64,000 bases of DNA from Paguma larvata (GCA_030068075.1 CM057835.1:38367715-38431714); one strand, 5' to 3'; shown: positions 1 to 11,501, counted from the stretch's first letter. Numbers and translations: made by a program. The notes: generated from the sequence alone by a model not told the origin.

Positions 1-1354
1 TCTTAGGAAGAGCAGTTTTCAAACACATGAGTAGTGATTTATCTTTTGTGATTGCCCACTATGTTAAATTTAATTCAAAGTCTTCACTGCTTGTTAATAA
101 AATGCTAAAGCTATATTTACTCAAATATAAAGAATAATGCATCTTGACATTTTTATGGTAAATTTTTGATGTATATGGAAGAAGTTAGACACATAGCATG
201 AAAAATAAAGCAAATGTCGATAAAATATTTTCAAAACAACAAGTTTATGGCAGTAACTGATACTACTAGCCCTTCCCAAAGAAAAATTTAGTAGAAAAAT
301 ATGTGTGTGTCAAGCCATTAGTCTTTTGGAGAAGTGGAGGGTGTGGTAAGAGTTATATATTCTTGTCCTTAGATGCAAGGAGGACATACGTATATTCGTT
401 TGGGCCATTTTGGCAACAGGAATTTTTTCTTTGCAAATGATGATACAATTTTTATATTCTCTTAGTCTTTAAAAATTTTCAATGTTTTTGTAATTTAAAA
501 ACTTTATGATTTATAAAATGTCACCATTATGAGAGTTTATTTTGATCTTCAAGGCCTCCCTATGAAATAGCCACGGCAGAGTTTATCTGTGTCATAGATA
601 AATAGATAATATGAGAAAACTTGGGCCAAAATGCATGAAGCAGCTTATACAAGGCCATAAAACATGGCAACAACAAATTCTGAGTATACTACTATATATT
701 CAGGGCTCTTAATTGCTTATCCTAGAGCTTGTGTAATGAATATATAACCAGCACTAACACCTAGTGAGATAAATGATTTTAATAATGGCTCCTCCTTACA
801 TTAGTGATGGAAATTTATTAATTGCTTCAAAAGCCTCAGTATAATCATCTGAGTATAATGAATTCCTAAAAAGATTAATGACTTTTATTCCCCCTTATTT
901 TATAATAGCCATTGTTTTTTCTCTCATCTTATAGTTCAGTAATCATTTTTTGTTTTTATTATATTTTAATAGTTTATAAATTATAAGAACTATAAATTTA
1001 ACACAAACTCTTGGGAACAAGAAGTTTTTATGCACTTTTGGTAATGATTGCTGATAATTTGTATTTGGAGTTTTAATTTGGGGAAAATATTTTAAATATC
1101 ATGGTAAAAACAATTTAAATGTGAATTTATTAGTTTTGGTATTTAGCTAAAATTGATTACATTTCAGTTTTCTCTGGTAATTCAAGTGGAATACTGGGGT
1201 GTGGATATCATAGTTACTCATGTGTGATGGTCCTTTCTCCTTCTACCAAAATACATATTGTTATTATTAAAATGGTCATTTGGGATCTACGTGGTCTAAA
1301 CCAGGATAATTGGATGGTAAATGCTACACATCTTAATTTCTGAATGTCTTCTAG
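1..1354. other. Intronic AT-rich DNA, nothing assigned
   Basis: This is the intron upstream of the first visible exon. I see no SINE, no clear L1 and no second exon. The last bases before 1355 are pyrimidine-rich and end in tcttctag, a normal 3' splice site. The preceding exon of the gene must lie outside the window and must end on a codon boundary, because the exon at 1355 opens in phase 0. Confidence 0.6.
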
Positions 1355-1468
1355 ATATTAAATGATATAATTGAGAGAAGAGAACATGTTAGAAGAAATG
1401 TGGAAAGAACAAAGAAAAAATTGAGAAAAAAGAGGAAGAAAACTCGTGATGCAATAACAGAAACTGAG
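1355..1468 (+). CDS. Internal exon A of a coiled-coil protein gene
   Basis: This 114-nt exon encodes 38 residues in phase 0 at both ends. It follows acceptor tcttctag and is followed by donor gtaaga. The peptide begins ILNDIIERREHV, continues into a strongly basic stretch (RTKKKLRKKRKKTRD, about residues 18-32) and ends AITETE. In-frame tag at 1352-1354 is part of the acceptor, so the open frame starts exactly at the predicted splice site. The frame joins without a stop to the exon at 7549. There is no recognisable catalytic domain. The charged, helix-favouring composition suggests a long coiled-coil or axonemal/centrosomal type protein, which is inference from composition. A CCDC-family gene with huge introns such as CCDC178 is my best guess, unverified. 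The basic run could also act as a nuclear or microtubule-binding patch. Confidence 0.8.
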
Positions 1469-1592
1469 GTAAGAAATTTAATATCAAATATAATTTTGAA
1501 TTTCCAACCTCTTTATATCAAAGGAAGCTATTCAAACAAATTTATTTTAGATGGCTACCTCTCATTTCTAATTGGTTGCACTGAGGTTCTAA

Positions 1593-1745
1593 TTTTTTTT
1601 TTTTTTTAACGCTTATTTACTTTGACAGAGAGATAGAGTGTGAGCAGGGGAGGGGCAGAGAGAGAGGGAGACACAGAATCTGAAGCAGGCTCCAGGCCCT
1701 GAGCCGAAGTCAGTGCTGAGCTGGACTGAGCCACCCAGGCACCCC
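1593..1745 (-). mobile_element. Carnivore tRNA-Lys SINE, internally deleted
   Basis: Read on the minus strand it starts ggggtgcctgggtggctcag, carries the CT-rich region and ends in a 15-A tail (T run 1593-1607). It is only about 150 bp long. The segment that normally follows box B (catgatctca through the cagagcctg region) is partly missing, so it is an internally deleted copy. It lies 124 bp after exon A. A CA microsatellite follows its 5' end. Confidence 0.9.
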
Positions 1746-1766
1746 GCATTAAGTTTCAATACAAAT

Positions 1767-1808
1767 ACACACACACACACTCTCACACACACACACACAC
1801 ACACACAT
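1767..1808. repeat. CA/TG microsatellite
   Basis: About 20 units of AC with one tctc interruption. On the opposite strand it reads as a GT repeat and produces a spurious Val/Cys-rich frame. Confidence 0.95.
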
Positions 1809-2314
1809 AATGAAGTGTCTTCATTTTTTTCTCTTTTACAGTGTTCTTCCCATTGTACTAGTGCAACGTCTTGTTAACTTTCCCTACAAAGTAGAGGTAG
1901 GGATTTCTGTATTGTACCACATGGTACCATGTTTCTAGAGGTGAGGCCAGGCTACAGACTGAAACATTTGTTAATATCCGGCATCTCAATTTTACCCTCA
2001 TGCCAGTAAATAGGCAGCATAGTCATACATCAGAAGGCTTCAGGGCTTTTTCCAAATTAGAAATATTTGCTCCCTGAAAATCCTCATCTCTGGTATTCTG
2101 TCTTTAGAACATGACTGGATATGGGGAAGCGGAGATAGTCCATTATCTTCAACTTGCTCTCTGTCTATCAACTGGATAGGTTTTAAAGGTAGCACCAGTT
2201 GGATTTGTTGGTGGACGGCATGTTAGCTTTGAGATAGAGGTGTAATCATATCATTTTTAAAAAGTTTGTACCAGGCCACAAGATAAATATTAAAAAAAAT
2301 TACCAAGGAAAATA

Positions 2315-2555
2315 ATAATACTAACAACATATATATACCAGGCATTATTTAAAGTGTTCAGACATATTAACTCATTTCGACTTCATAATAATTCTACAAA
2401 GATTGTGCTATTATTATTACCATGCTACAGTTGAAGAATGTAATGCCTTGTTTTTTAATTAGCTTGTTCAGTTTCACACAGCTTGTTAATGGCAGAGTTG
2501 AGATCCACTAAATCAGGCATTGGCACCTAGAATCTATGCTCTTAACTGTCAGATT
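2315..2555 (+). mobile_element. MIR SINE fragment
   Basis: The wording follows the MIR consensus order: accaggcattatttaaag, attaactcattt, ataataattcta, then tgctattattattacc, acagcttgttaatggcag and ctatgctcttaactgtc. It is divergent, as expected for an ancient eutherian element. It lies in the intron between exons A and B. Confidence 0.75.
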
Positions 2556-2664
2556 CTGATTCGATCATACAGGTTACTTTTGCTGAATACAGTGAAGTAA
2601 AATCAGAACTCTAACAAAAAATTTTACACAAATAAGAAAACATTTGTATAGAGCACTGGAAATA

Positions 2665-2893
2665 TTTTTTTGCAATTTTTTTGTTTATTTATTTTTAGAT
2701 AGAGAAAGAGAGAGAGAGATAGAACAAGTGAGGGAGGAACTGATAGAGAGAAAGAGGGAAAGAGAATCCCAAGCAGGCTCCACCCTGTCAGCTCAGAGCC
2801 CCATGCAGGACTGGAACTACAAACCATGAGATCATGACCTGAGTTGAAATCAAGAGTCAGGCACTAAACTGACTAAACCACCCAAGTGCCCTT
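2665..2893 (-). mobile_element. Carnivore tRNA-Lys SINE with target duplication
   Basis: A full-length minus-strand SINE: A-rich tail on the left, (GA)-rich region, ccaagcaggctcc, catgacctgagt, and the tRNA-like head ending cacccaagtgccc. It is flanked by the 9-bp direct repeat ctggaaata at 2656-2664 and 2894-2902, a target-site duplication that marks L1-driven insertion. Confidence 0.92.
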
Positions 2894-3617
2894 CTGGAAA
2901 TAGTTTTTAAATCACTTTTTTTTTTTCATTATTTGCTTCCGTGTTAAGGAATATTCAGAAATACAAATTACCATTTATTTATAAATAACTGATGATCAAT
3001 TGTAAAGCAAAATTTATAGAACAGGCCAAGGTTAAACTTTAGTAATACCAATAAATTATTTTGGTAAGAAAAACTTAAAATTGCTTAGCATATCTATAAG
3101 GACAAGAAGAAGATGAAAACAGCCATGGGAAAAATTAAAAAAGAAATCATTCTATATAGTAATGAAAGAAAGAATGCTACTTTGCATACCAGATTGTTTT
3201 AAAATTTGGATGAAGTGTGTAATTTATTTATAAAATGCAAATAGTTAAAACTGGGTAAAGAGGAAGAATCACAGCAAAAGTAGAACGATAATTACAGAAT
3301 GAATGTCATTTGTCCATACCGCTAATGGCAAGAACAAGCCCAGGTACTTTACAAGTATCCCTACAAAGACCAGATACAGACCATATCAAAGTATGGAGAG
3401 CTTTTGAATTCATTCTGTAATAATATAATTCTGAAACTGTAACTGAAAAACATTAGCATGAAAATGAATTCTATAGGTGTTCTCTTTTATGAATGCAGAT
3501 GACAAAACCATAAATTTATCAGTGAGTTGAGTTTTTACAGTGTGATTAAAAAGCATGCATCATACAAAATAATATTCTTTTGAAGAATATGAAGATGGCT
3601 CAGCATAAACAAATGTC

Positions 3618-3947
3618 CAGCTGACACTTGAACAACGCAGGGTTTAGTGGTGTCAGCCCCTGCATAGTTGAAAATCCACATGTAACTTCTGACTCACCCA
3701 GAACTTAACTACCAATAGCCTACTGCGGACTGGAAGCTTTACTGTTAACAAACAGTTGATTAACATGTATTTTGTATCCCATAGATATTATGTACTGTAT
3801 TCTTATATTAAAGTAAAATAAACCAAAGAAACTATTATTAAGAGAGTCATAAGAAAGAAAAAAATACATTTACAATAGCATGCTGTTACAACTCTGGGTG
3901 TAACTGGGTCTGTGGAGTTCAAACCTGTGTTGTTCAAGGATCAACTG
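3618..3947. mobile_element. Tigger-like non-autonomous DNA transposon
   Basis: A 330-bp element with matching ends. The left starts cagctgacacttgaacaac and the right, read in reverse, starts cagttgatccttgaacaac. Internal wording (ttaactaccaatagcctact, ttaacatgtattttgtat, tactgtattctta, aaatacatttacaatagc) matches the well-known mammalian Tigger/mariner-type repeat with this terminus. It has no transposase and is inactive. The exact subfamily is not assigned. Confidence 0.8.
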
Positions 3948-5467
3948 TACTAATGTAATTCAGTACATTTACAGAAATAGAAGAAGACAGTTAACCTCAA
4001 ATATTTGATAAAACACTGTAGCCACTAGTGATTTTCAAAAAGACTTTCAACTATCTAGAAACAGAATGAAAACATTCACACCTTGATAATGTTTTATAGT
4101 ATGTCTACCAGTATTTTCTAGCAAATGTTATACTTTTTGATGGTACATTAAAAGTATTTCCATAAACGCAGGAACAAAAACACTCAAATAAGCTCCTACT
4201 ACTCAGCATACTACTGTTATTGATAACAAATTACTTGTAACACTTGTCACAAAACATAAAACCTATGTGTTGAACAGTACAGTGGAAAGGCACCACAGTT
4301 CTCATGTCCACATCTGAATATTAGTTTCAAAAATACTAACTAAAAATTGTCAAAGGTGGTTACGTCTTACAAATAACAGATTTCAATGAAGAATATGGCT
4401 GAACACTTTCTTTGTGCATGTGCTCAGGATTGTACGAGGTACTAGGAGATGAAGGGCTAGAGAAGAAGGGTTAATTTTCTTTTATTTGTCCTTCAATTTA
4501 GTTTGCCTTTACAACTATTATAGAACACTTGAGATATATTAAACATTGTTGGAATTTGCTGGAGTTGAGGAAGTAAAAGGAGAACTCTGGTCAAGAAGCA
4601 CATCATCTTTTTGGGAGCCAACAAGGACACAGAAAGCATTAATACTCTGTGGGCAGAGCCATGACAGGAGTATGATGAGGCGGGAGAGTGTCATGGAGGA
4701 GAAAACTGAGCTGAACTGAGGGGAAAGTTTTTCAGAGGAGGTTATTACTCACGGAGCAGATGGAGGTTGAGTACTTGCATTGCCATGATGTTGTGGAGAA
4801 TAGAGATGATACACATACAAAGCCTAAAAGAATGAAAACACAATTGGCACTGGAGGTATTCAACAGATGGTTTCTGTTCTTATTATTATATAATTTTTAA
4901 ATTGGTGAAGAAATGAGGTAGGGGGATTTTAGAAACAGATGCTATGTTTGCAAAGCAAAGATAGCATGGAAGAGTGCTATGTGTTTGTGGAATTGTAAGT
5001 AGTTTGGTATGACCAGAGGACAGGGCACCTATTAGAAGCGTGAAAAGAGATGAAGCTAGTGAGATGGGCGATGCAGATGAAGATGACGAAACACATTGTG
5101 TACCATGCTGCTGCTGAACCCCAGTCTGTTGTAATTCGAACATTTAATAGCATTTATTAAGTACTCTTATGTTGATAGGTATACAAAAAATACCGTAGAC
5201 ATATTTTTATCTTCTAAGAACTTAAATTCTAAGACAAATAATTTTTAAGACAAATAATTATATCTTTGTGCATAAGCATTTCAATCATGGCCAAGCTAAA
5301 TATGGGCCATTATTGGATATTTACTATTTTCACCCCCATTTAAATCATAGACAGAGAATTTAAACTTACTACATTTAAACTTACTAAATTTAAAAATACA
5401 TTTGTTAAATCTTATTTAAAATATAATCGGCACTTAATACTTTAGAATCTGAATGTAATCTTTATTC

Positions 5468-5645
5468 TATTTTTAAGTTTATTTTGAGAGAGTGAGAAAG
5501 TATGAGTGGGTAGGAGCAGAGAGAGACCCCCAAGCAGGCTCTGCACTCAACACAGACCCCAATGTGGGGCTTGAACTCATGAACTGTGAGATCATGACCT
5601 GAGCCAAAGTTGAACGCTGAAGTGTCTGAGCCACCCAGGCGACCT
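5468..5645 (-). mobile_element. Carnivore tRNA-Lys SINE
   Basis: Minus-strand copy with ccaagcaggctctgcactc, gatcatgacctgagcc and gagccacccaggcg at its head. Slightly short and diverged. The flanking AT-rich DNA gives no clear target duplication. Confidence 0.88.
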
Positions 5646-6408
5646 TATAATATTTATTACATAATATTCTTAAAATATGTGACTTGAAATGACAGTTTTT
5701 GAGAAAATAAGCCAAAGAATGGTCAGATTATAAATGTACTTTTTTTGTGCCTCTACTCCCAGATGCTCTGGTGGCACTTCAACATTTATTAAAAGACTTA
5801 CAAATGGTTCTTGGGGTCCCCAAGCTTTTGCTCACTGGAGATATTCACATTTGTACCCCTGATTGACATAGAGCATCTAACAGCTTCCTTCTAGACTAAG
5901 CTCACTATAGTGATGTTTCTACTATTTTTCGATGCCTTGGCGGCGGGGGGCGGAGTGGAATATGTTGTTCACATTTACCAAAGCCTCACTGATGGTACCT
6001 ATTTAAGTGCCAAAATACTGTTTTTGCTTTTCCCTGCTGTCTGCAAGAAGCACACTCTCTCTTTCTTTCCTTTAGTATAGACACCGTCTTCAGCATTTCT
6101 GAATTGACTGATATGGTCTCAGTTTTAGATACCATTGCTTCTGAAGTCTTCTAAGTTTCCTGCAAGAATCTTCATTCCTGAATTATGGAGTCTGACTTAA
6201 AAGTCAAGTTTAGTGATAGCATGCTGTACTCAGAGTTGCCCATCTTCTTTGACTCTTGCATACTTAACTTATTCCATACTTATGTATCTCTTCACACTTT
6301 TTTGAGGGGTTGACTTTTCTCATAGTAATAATATAATATCCTGTTGGGTCTCATTGAAGAATCCTAGTCAGCTGTCTTTCAACCATATTCAGGTATTGAA
6401 AATAAACT

Positions 6409-6472
6409 AAAAAAAAAAAAAACAAAAAAAAAACAAAAAAAAACAAAAAACAAAAAAACCCCCCAAAAAACC
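6409..6472. repeat. A-rich simple repeat with C interruptions
   Basis: About 64 bases of A runs separated by single C and ending ccccccaaaaaaccc. There is no recognisable SINE or L1 body on its 5' side, so it may be an expanded microsatellite or the orphan tail of an element that has decayed. Confidence 0.9.
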
Positions 6473-7293
6473 CTCATTTATAAGTAGACTGATCCCAGAA
6501 CTTTCATAAAAAGAAAGGAGGGGAGAATAAGGAAATTCAAATACAGTACCCAGTGTTGAAAGTCATGGACAAATAGCATATAGGAAAATAAATATAAAAG
6601 ATTAGCCTTTCTTCTTGAAATCTGTAAGAGTAGGGAAAGAACCAGGGAGCATATGGGAGAAAATGGAGGAAAATAGGAGCAAAGGGAGCAGTTGAGATCT
6701 GTGAACTTGGTTGGGAGAGTAGCACTAATTAGAAGCAATGCCAGATGTAGGGAATGAGATTCAGTAGGTCAGTCATCCAGTCAGCAAATCATTCAGTCAA
6801 TATGAATATCAACAGTCATGAAGGGATCATGCAGAAAATAGACACAAAATAAAATCTTCAGTCTGGAATTGCACAGACCAGCCTTGAGAAAGTGTATTAA
6901 ATATGAACTTCTTTTGGTTGAAAGATCACGACAATGTATATTCTTGCCTACCTTCATTGTACATGTTTGAAAGCCAGTAACCACATGTTTGCATTTTGAA
7001 AGGACGTGCCTCTGAGGTGTGCATGTATGAGGGTATTTGGTGGGGCAGACCAATTAGTGCAAGGGAGAGAGGGGGCAAGGGAGAGAGAGGAAAAGAGATG
7101 GGGAGAGAGAGACTATATACTTCTAACCCATCTTTTAGAAAATCACATCAGATGTAACTATGAAGAAGGGAACACAAATCTAAGTTGTTGATTATATTGA
7201 TAGGAAGTTAATGTTTGCTTTTAATTTTTCACATGGCCAAATGTAATTGTGTCCTTAAGTTGCAAAGATTTGAAAATCCCAGTATTTAAAATG

Positions 7294-7303
7294 AAACATC
7301 CTT
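7294..7303. repeat. Left target-site duplication of the exon B SINE
   Basis: aaacatcctt, matching aaacattctt at 7524-7533 at 9 of 10 bases. It brackets the SINE at 7304-7523. Confidence 0.75.
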
Positions 7304-7523
7304 GGGGCGCCTGGATGGCTCAGTCGGTTGAGCATCTGACTTCGACTCTGGTCATTATCTTGCGGTTTGTGGGCTCAAGCCTCGCGGGGCTCTGTGCAGA
7401 CAGCTCAGAGTCTGGAGCTTGCTTTGGATTCTGTGCCTCCCCCTCTCTCTCTGACCCCCACCTGCTCACAGACTCTCTCTCTCTCAAAAATAAATAAACT
7501 TTAAAATAATAATAATAATAATA
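7304..7523 (+). mobile_element. Carnivore tRNA-Lys SINE next to exon B
   Basis: Plus-strand full-length copy: ggggcgcctggatggctcag, ttgagcatctgacttcgact, cagacagctcagagtctgg, a (CT)-rich region, aaaataaataaacttt and an expanded (AAT)n tail. It sits in the same orientation as the host gene. Its right target duplication ends 15 bases before exon B, so the element replaced nearly all intronic sequence that would normally hold the branch point. Confidence 0.93.
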
Positions 7524-7548
7524 AAACATTCTTACATCTGTTTTCCAG
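7524..7548 (+). promoter_or_regulatory. Splice acceptor of exon B
   Basis: The 25 bases between the SINE tail and exon B form the acceptor aaacattcttacatctg plus ttttccag. The polypyrimidine tract is short. The motif cttac at 7531-7535 fits a branch-site pattern, with its A only 14 bases from the exon. A branch point at a more usual distance would fall in the target duplication or the AAT tail of the SINE. Confidence 0.65.
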
Positions 7549-7694
7549 GAAAAACGCTCACTAATTTTTAAAGAAATAGAGACCACTAAAAGTAAAACAA
7601 TTATTTATAATGCAAAAATAGAACAGTTGAAAAAGTACTTAGATGAAAAAGAGAAGGAAAGGAATATTTTTGCCCAGTTACTTGAGCATTTACA
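7549..7694 (+). CDS. Internal exon B of the coiled-coil protein gene
   Basis: This 146-nt exon enters in phase 0 and leaves after the second base of a codon. The acceptor is ttttccag and the donor gtaagt is a perfect consensus. It encodes 48 full codons plus ca, completed to Gln by the first base of the next exon. The peptide opens EKRSLIFKEIETTKSK, continues with IEQLKKYLDEKEKERN and ends FAQLLEHL. Hydrophobic residues at roughly heptad spacing (I, L, Y/L) among Lys and Glu support a coiled coil. No other domain is visible. If exon B were read through instead of spliced, a stop (taa) follows immediately at 7696-7698, which supports the exon boundary. Confidence 0.87.
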
Positions 7695-8989
7695 GTAAGT
7701 ATTTAAATTTTATCAAAATATTAAATGTTTAACATTTATAAAAGAGATAAGATCAAGTTTCAATATTTAAGATTTATTCTTAAAATGATCCATAATTTGT
7801 CATCATTATTTGATGTAGATAAACATGTAATATTTGCTAATTTATTCTGCTGGATTTATTCTTATTTGAGTAACTGTAAATATTTATTCTTTCCAAGTAG
7901 AAGAACTTTTTTAGTTATGAAATTAATAATCTTTCCAACTAATTTCAATATTTGTCACTCACATGACATGGTTAATAATATGTGGCTTTTCACCCAACCT
8001 TTTTTGTTAAGTTTTAAGGTAAGACTTTAGAAATAGATACTCTATAAAACCTCATGTAATTTTTTTAATATTTATTATAAAAACCTCTTATTCAGTCCCT
8101 ACATTAGTGAGGAGAATACATGGCAAGGGTTAGCAAGGGCTTTCACTTAGAGAATGACCAGAGTCTATGACTTTTCAGTGTTTCCATAGACCCTTACTTT
8201 GAACTTAACATACGCTTCCTTTATTCCTTTTCGTTCTTATTTTCTATTTTGTAATACATTGAGAACAGAGCTTGAAGTACCACTGGAAGAATATGCATTG
8301 GTCATGTTTAGGAATTTAAGTAAGAAGGCTAATGCAGCATTAGCAAAATCATAGCCCTTGAGCGATAAAATGTCAGAAAAACAGTATGCAGAACTTGATT
8401 ATCATGTACAGTAATAGAGTCAGGACATGCATTCAACAAGGATTTATTTAGCTATTACTAATAGTATAGTAATACTATTACTATTTAGCTATTACTATTA
8501 CTAGTAATAGCTATTTATTTAGCTATTACTTTTACAGGTAAAAACCTGTCCAAAATGATCATACAGCTTTATCTGAAAAACACTAAATCATTTCGATATA
8601 TCATATAAGAAGACAAGGATATATGCTGTTTATTTTGAAAGATATTTATCTACATTATTTAATATCTGTATGAATATGCTGAGGCTCAGTGGTGTAGGCT
8701 TAAATTTTTTTAATTTGTATTAAACTTGTAAATATTTAGTTTAGGAGCTGGTGAATTTCCTTTCTTTAGAATTCTTACCATTTCAGTTCTAACATTTTCT
8801 TCTGTTCTGTGGCTAGATTATATTGCTCTTGGGACAAGTGTGGTCACCATGTCCCAGTGAATCAATTTCCTCTCTAAACTTGACAAAAGTCTGCCTTCTC
8901 ACAGGAAAAGGAGAAAAAGCATAGCTGAAACTGGTATTGTTGATAGATCTATAAATTAACAATAATGATGGATAATGTCAGGTAATGTT

Positions 8990-9195
8990 TAAAGTTACCA
9001 TCAATAGATTTCTCAATGTACCAGGCACTTTGCGGGCGGTCTGTGTGCTTTATCTTATCCATTGTCATATGAATACTGAGGAAACAGAAGCTCAGGGAAA
9101 TTAGTTGTTTGTCCTAACATCTTACAGCTAATTAGTGGTAGAGCCAGCTTCAGTTTTGGTCCATCTTGTTCCAAAGTGTGTGCTCTCTCAGCTGT
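8990..9195 (+). mobile_element. MIR SINE fragment
   Basis: Follows MIR order: caggcactttgcggg, gtgctttatcttatcca, tactgaggaaacagaagc, acagctaattagtggtagag, gtgtgctctctcagctgtg. Divergent. Confidence 0.75.
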
Positions 9196-9299
9196 GCATC
9201 TCGACTCCCTAAACTAGGATCGGAAAGGAAGATTATTGCAAATAAACTGTATTAGGAATAATCTACTGGTACTTTCAGTAGGTAACCGTATCAAGCTAA

Positions 9300-9535
9300 T
9301 CGTTATTTATTGAGAACTTAACAGTGTGCCTAGTGCCAGACACCGAGAAGGACAAAGAAATGATAAATAAAAAAGTGTACCTTCAAGTATTTGAAGATAA
9401 TTTTAGAAACACAAGCTTGCATATGCAAACATATTAAAACATGATAAGAATAATGACAAAGCTATCCTTAGCTCTACTGTTTCTTAACTAGAATGTGAGA
9501 GGATTTAAACCCAGACCCACAGGACTTCAAATTTA
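9300..9535 (+). mobile_element. Probable MIR-related fragment
   Basis: Starts cgttatttattgagaactta with gtgcctagtgccagacacc, and ends with tttaaacccagacccacagg. The middle is not recognisable. Either one badly decayed MIR-type element or two fragments. Confidence 0.45.
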
Positions 9536-10034
9536 TTCCCTTTACCAATATGAGAAAGGAAACACTATTTTCATGCATAGATATACGTATAAGCATACAT
9601 AGTCTATATATGCATTTGTGTTTGTGCCTAAATATATAATTAATGAAATGCTATGTTGAATATAATCCAGTATCAAAATACTTAGTGTAAAGAACAAAGT
9701 ATATGTGGTCAATATATAGTGATACTTGCTGGGAGCAACTGTGCAAGTTTTTGATTCTAGTCATACTGGCTCTTTCCTGTGTGAATTTCATTGGTTTTCT
9801 ATGTTCCACAGTGTCAGTATTAGTGACTATTAAGTAGGAACACAAAATTTTGGATGTTTTTGCCATGACTGATGAGGTGGAAAAAACAAAGGCAAGACAG
9901 ATAAAAGGGAAGGACCTTATTCTATTTAGGAGAGGTTCACATCTAGAAATGTGAACAACAACAAAAAAGAGTTGTTTTCAAATTTCTGATAAAGTGAGTA
10001 TTTAGTGTTGAGCTGTCCTATCAGGCAGAGCAAG

Positions 10035-10185
10035 ATGGAACTGGATTTGCAGTCTGGTTCTGTCATTTACTAATTAGCCTTTACAAGCTAATTGTGCTGA
10101 AGTTTAGTTTCCTCATCTGTAAATTGCTATAATAATTATTCTTTCATAGGTTTGTTGTATTAAATGAGGTATTATAATCAAAGCA
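10035..10185 (-). mobile_element. MIR SINE fragment, reverse
   Basis: Shows the reverse complement of the MIR core: tctggttctgtcatttacta, then tagtttcctcatctgtaaat and aataattattc, and ends near ttaaatgagg. Confidence 0.65.
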
Positions 10186-11108
10186 CTTTAACATTTCAGT
10201 CCCTCCAAAACCTTAGTCCCACTGCTATTTTAGCTAACTGTGCAAAGGATTCAATTTTCTATACCAGCAGAGATGAAAACAAGTATGGGTAACCTAAGAC
10301 TGTGCAGAGCTTTTGCAGCTGCTTATTCTGTATTCTGTGTTACGGTTCAACTCTGGCAATTATTTCTAAAGCATATGTGGTTTGCAGTATTGTATTAACC
10401 ACTTTTTGATGCTTTTTTTACTTGTACTGTTCCTCATTTAAATAAAAACCGTTTAATCTCTATGTCAGTATATACTTAATACACGTACACACACAAAGAT
10501 ATAGTCACACAACAGCTTAAACTAAACAGTGGGGAAATGTGTCCTCTTTTATACCAGGGGCCCTTAGGTAGGGTCAGTTGCAGAGTTGGTTGATTCAGCA
10601 GATCGACATTAGGTACTCATTTTTTTTTCCTCTTTCCACTATGCCCATTGTTATCAAGTTTGAAAACATGACTCATTCACATTTAGTGGATGGGAGCCTT
10701 TTCTCCATGAAATTAGGACCTTGTCTTTCAACTTACGAGGCTATATTAATGCATATGTTCGTTCCTGAATAATTAGCCACGTGCTAGTCTAATCTAATTA
10801 TACTTAATCTAATTAGAATGTATCTTTGGGGTTGTATGCTGCATGGAAGAGGTACTCTTTTGGAATGACAACAAAATAGAGGCATGCTGGGTAGGCAACC
10901 AAGAAAATTCACTGAATTTCTCCAGAGATTTTCTCCCAACTGGATCAGTTAGAAGTAGCTCTCTGGAAGTGCCTATGGAAAACATTAGAGGAACTTTCAA
11001 AGCCCTTCAGTTCGAAGACTTTTAAATATTGGCTCTTTAAAAATGTATCACAACTGTATTTCAGAAAATACGAATTGATCAGTGGCAAATACAATTCTTT
11101 CTTCCTAG

Positions 11109-11268
11109 GAACAAATATGTAACTAAAAGATATAGAAAGGAACATGCACAAGATATGTTTGATCAGTTCATAAGTGAGAAAAAAAACTGTAAAGAGAGAC
11201 TCTATGAGGAAGAACAGAGATACCGAACACTCGCTACCATGAGGCAAAACACTCTGGCAGATATTAAA
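11109..11268 (+). CDS. Internal exon C of the coiled-coil protein gene
   Basis: This 160-nt exon follows acceptor ttcttcctag and ends at donor gtgagt. Its first base completes the Gln codon begun in exon B, and 53 codons follow in phase, ending on a codon boundary. The peptide opens NKYVTKRYRKEHAQDMF, continues ISEKKNCKERLYEEEQRYRT and ends RQNTLADIK. It is charged, contains one cysteine, and is helix-favouring. Together with exons A and B it gives 140 uninterrupted residues of coiled-coil-like sequence. The open frame, the exact phase fit and good splice sites argue for a functional gene rather than a pseudogene, which would lack introns. The next exon should begin in phase 0. None was found before the end of the window. 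Confidence 0.87.
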
Positions 11269-11501
11269 GTGAGTATTATTTTTGGACTGTCTTAGAAGGA
11301 AGGAAATGTAGTGATAGTCAAACTAGCAGCTAGTTTGAGGCACTTGTTTTACATATTGAAGTGGCGGTGATGTTTAAATTTTAAAAATGAATCTGTTAGC
11401 GTAATAAACATGCAATTTCTTATTTTTTGTTCTAAGTAATTATAATATATTCATATACCATATTATACTTCTTAGTGCACTTTATGCGCACTGTCCTTGT
11501 G

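Larger units (their letters stand above)
1469..7548 (+). other. Intron between exons A and B
   Basis: This is a 6.1 kb intron with donor gtaaga and acceptor ttttccag. It contains four SINEs, one MIR and one Tigger-type element, annotated separately. A CA microsatellite lies at about 1767-1808. The parts not assigned to repeats (roughly 2903-3617, 3948-5467, 5646-7293) are AT-rich. I found no further splice-flanked open frame in them. A small tandem of tttaaacttacta lies near 5362-5390. Confidence 0.7.
7695..11108 (+). other. Intron between exons B and C
   Basis: This is a 3.4 kb intron with donor gtaagt and acceptor ttcttcctag. It contains three MIR-like fragments, annotated separately, and no carnivore SINE. 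The rest (about 7701-8990 and 10200-11100) is AT-rich DNA without a splice-flanked frame. At 8449-8530 the motif ttagctattac occurs three times. Its copy at 8486-8495 pairs with gtaatagcta at 8504-8513 to form a small hairpin. Confidence 0.7.

Noticed and set aside
1767..1808. CA repeat considered as a Z-DNA regulatory site
   Set aside because: Ordinary microsatellite next to a SINE head, with no other regulatory signal.
7249..7497. Plus-strand frame through the exon B SINE
   Set aside because: Typical spurious SINE translation. The same kind of peptide appears at most SINE copies in the window.
10945..11247. 100-codon minus-strand frame at exon C
   Set aside because: Shadow of the plus-strand exon, which has correct splice sites and phase.
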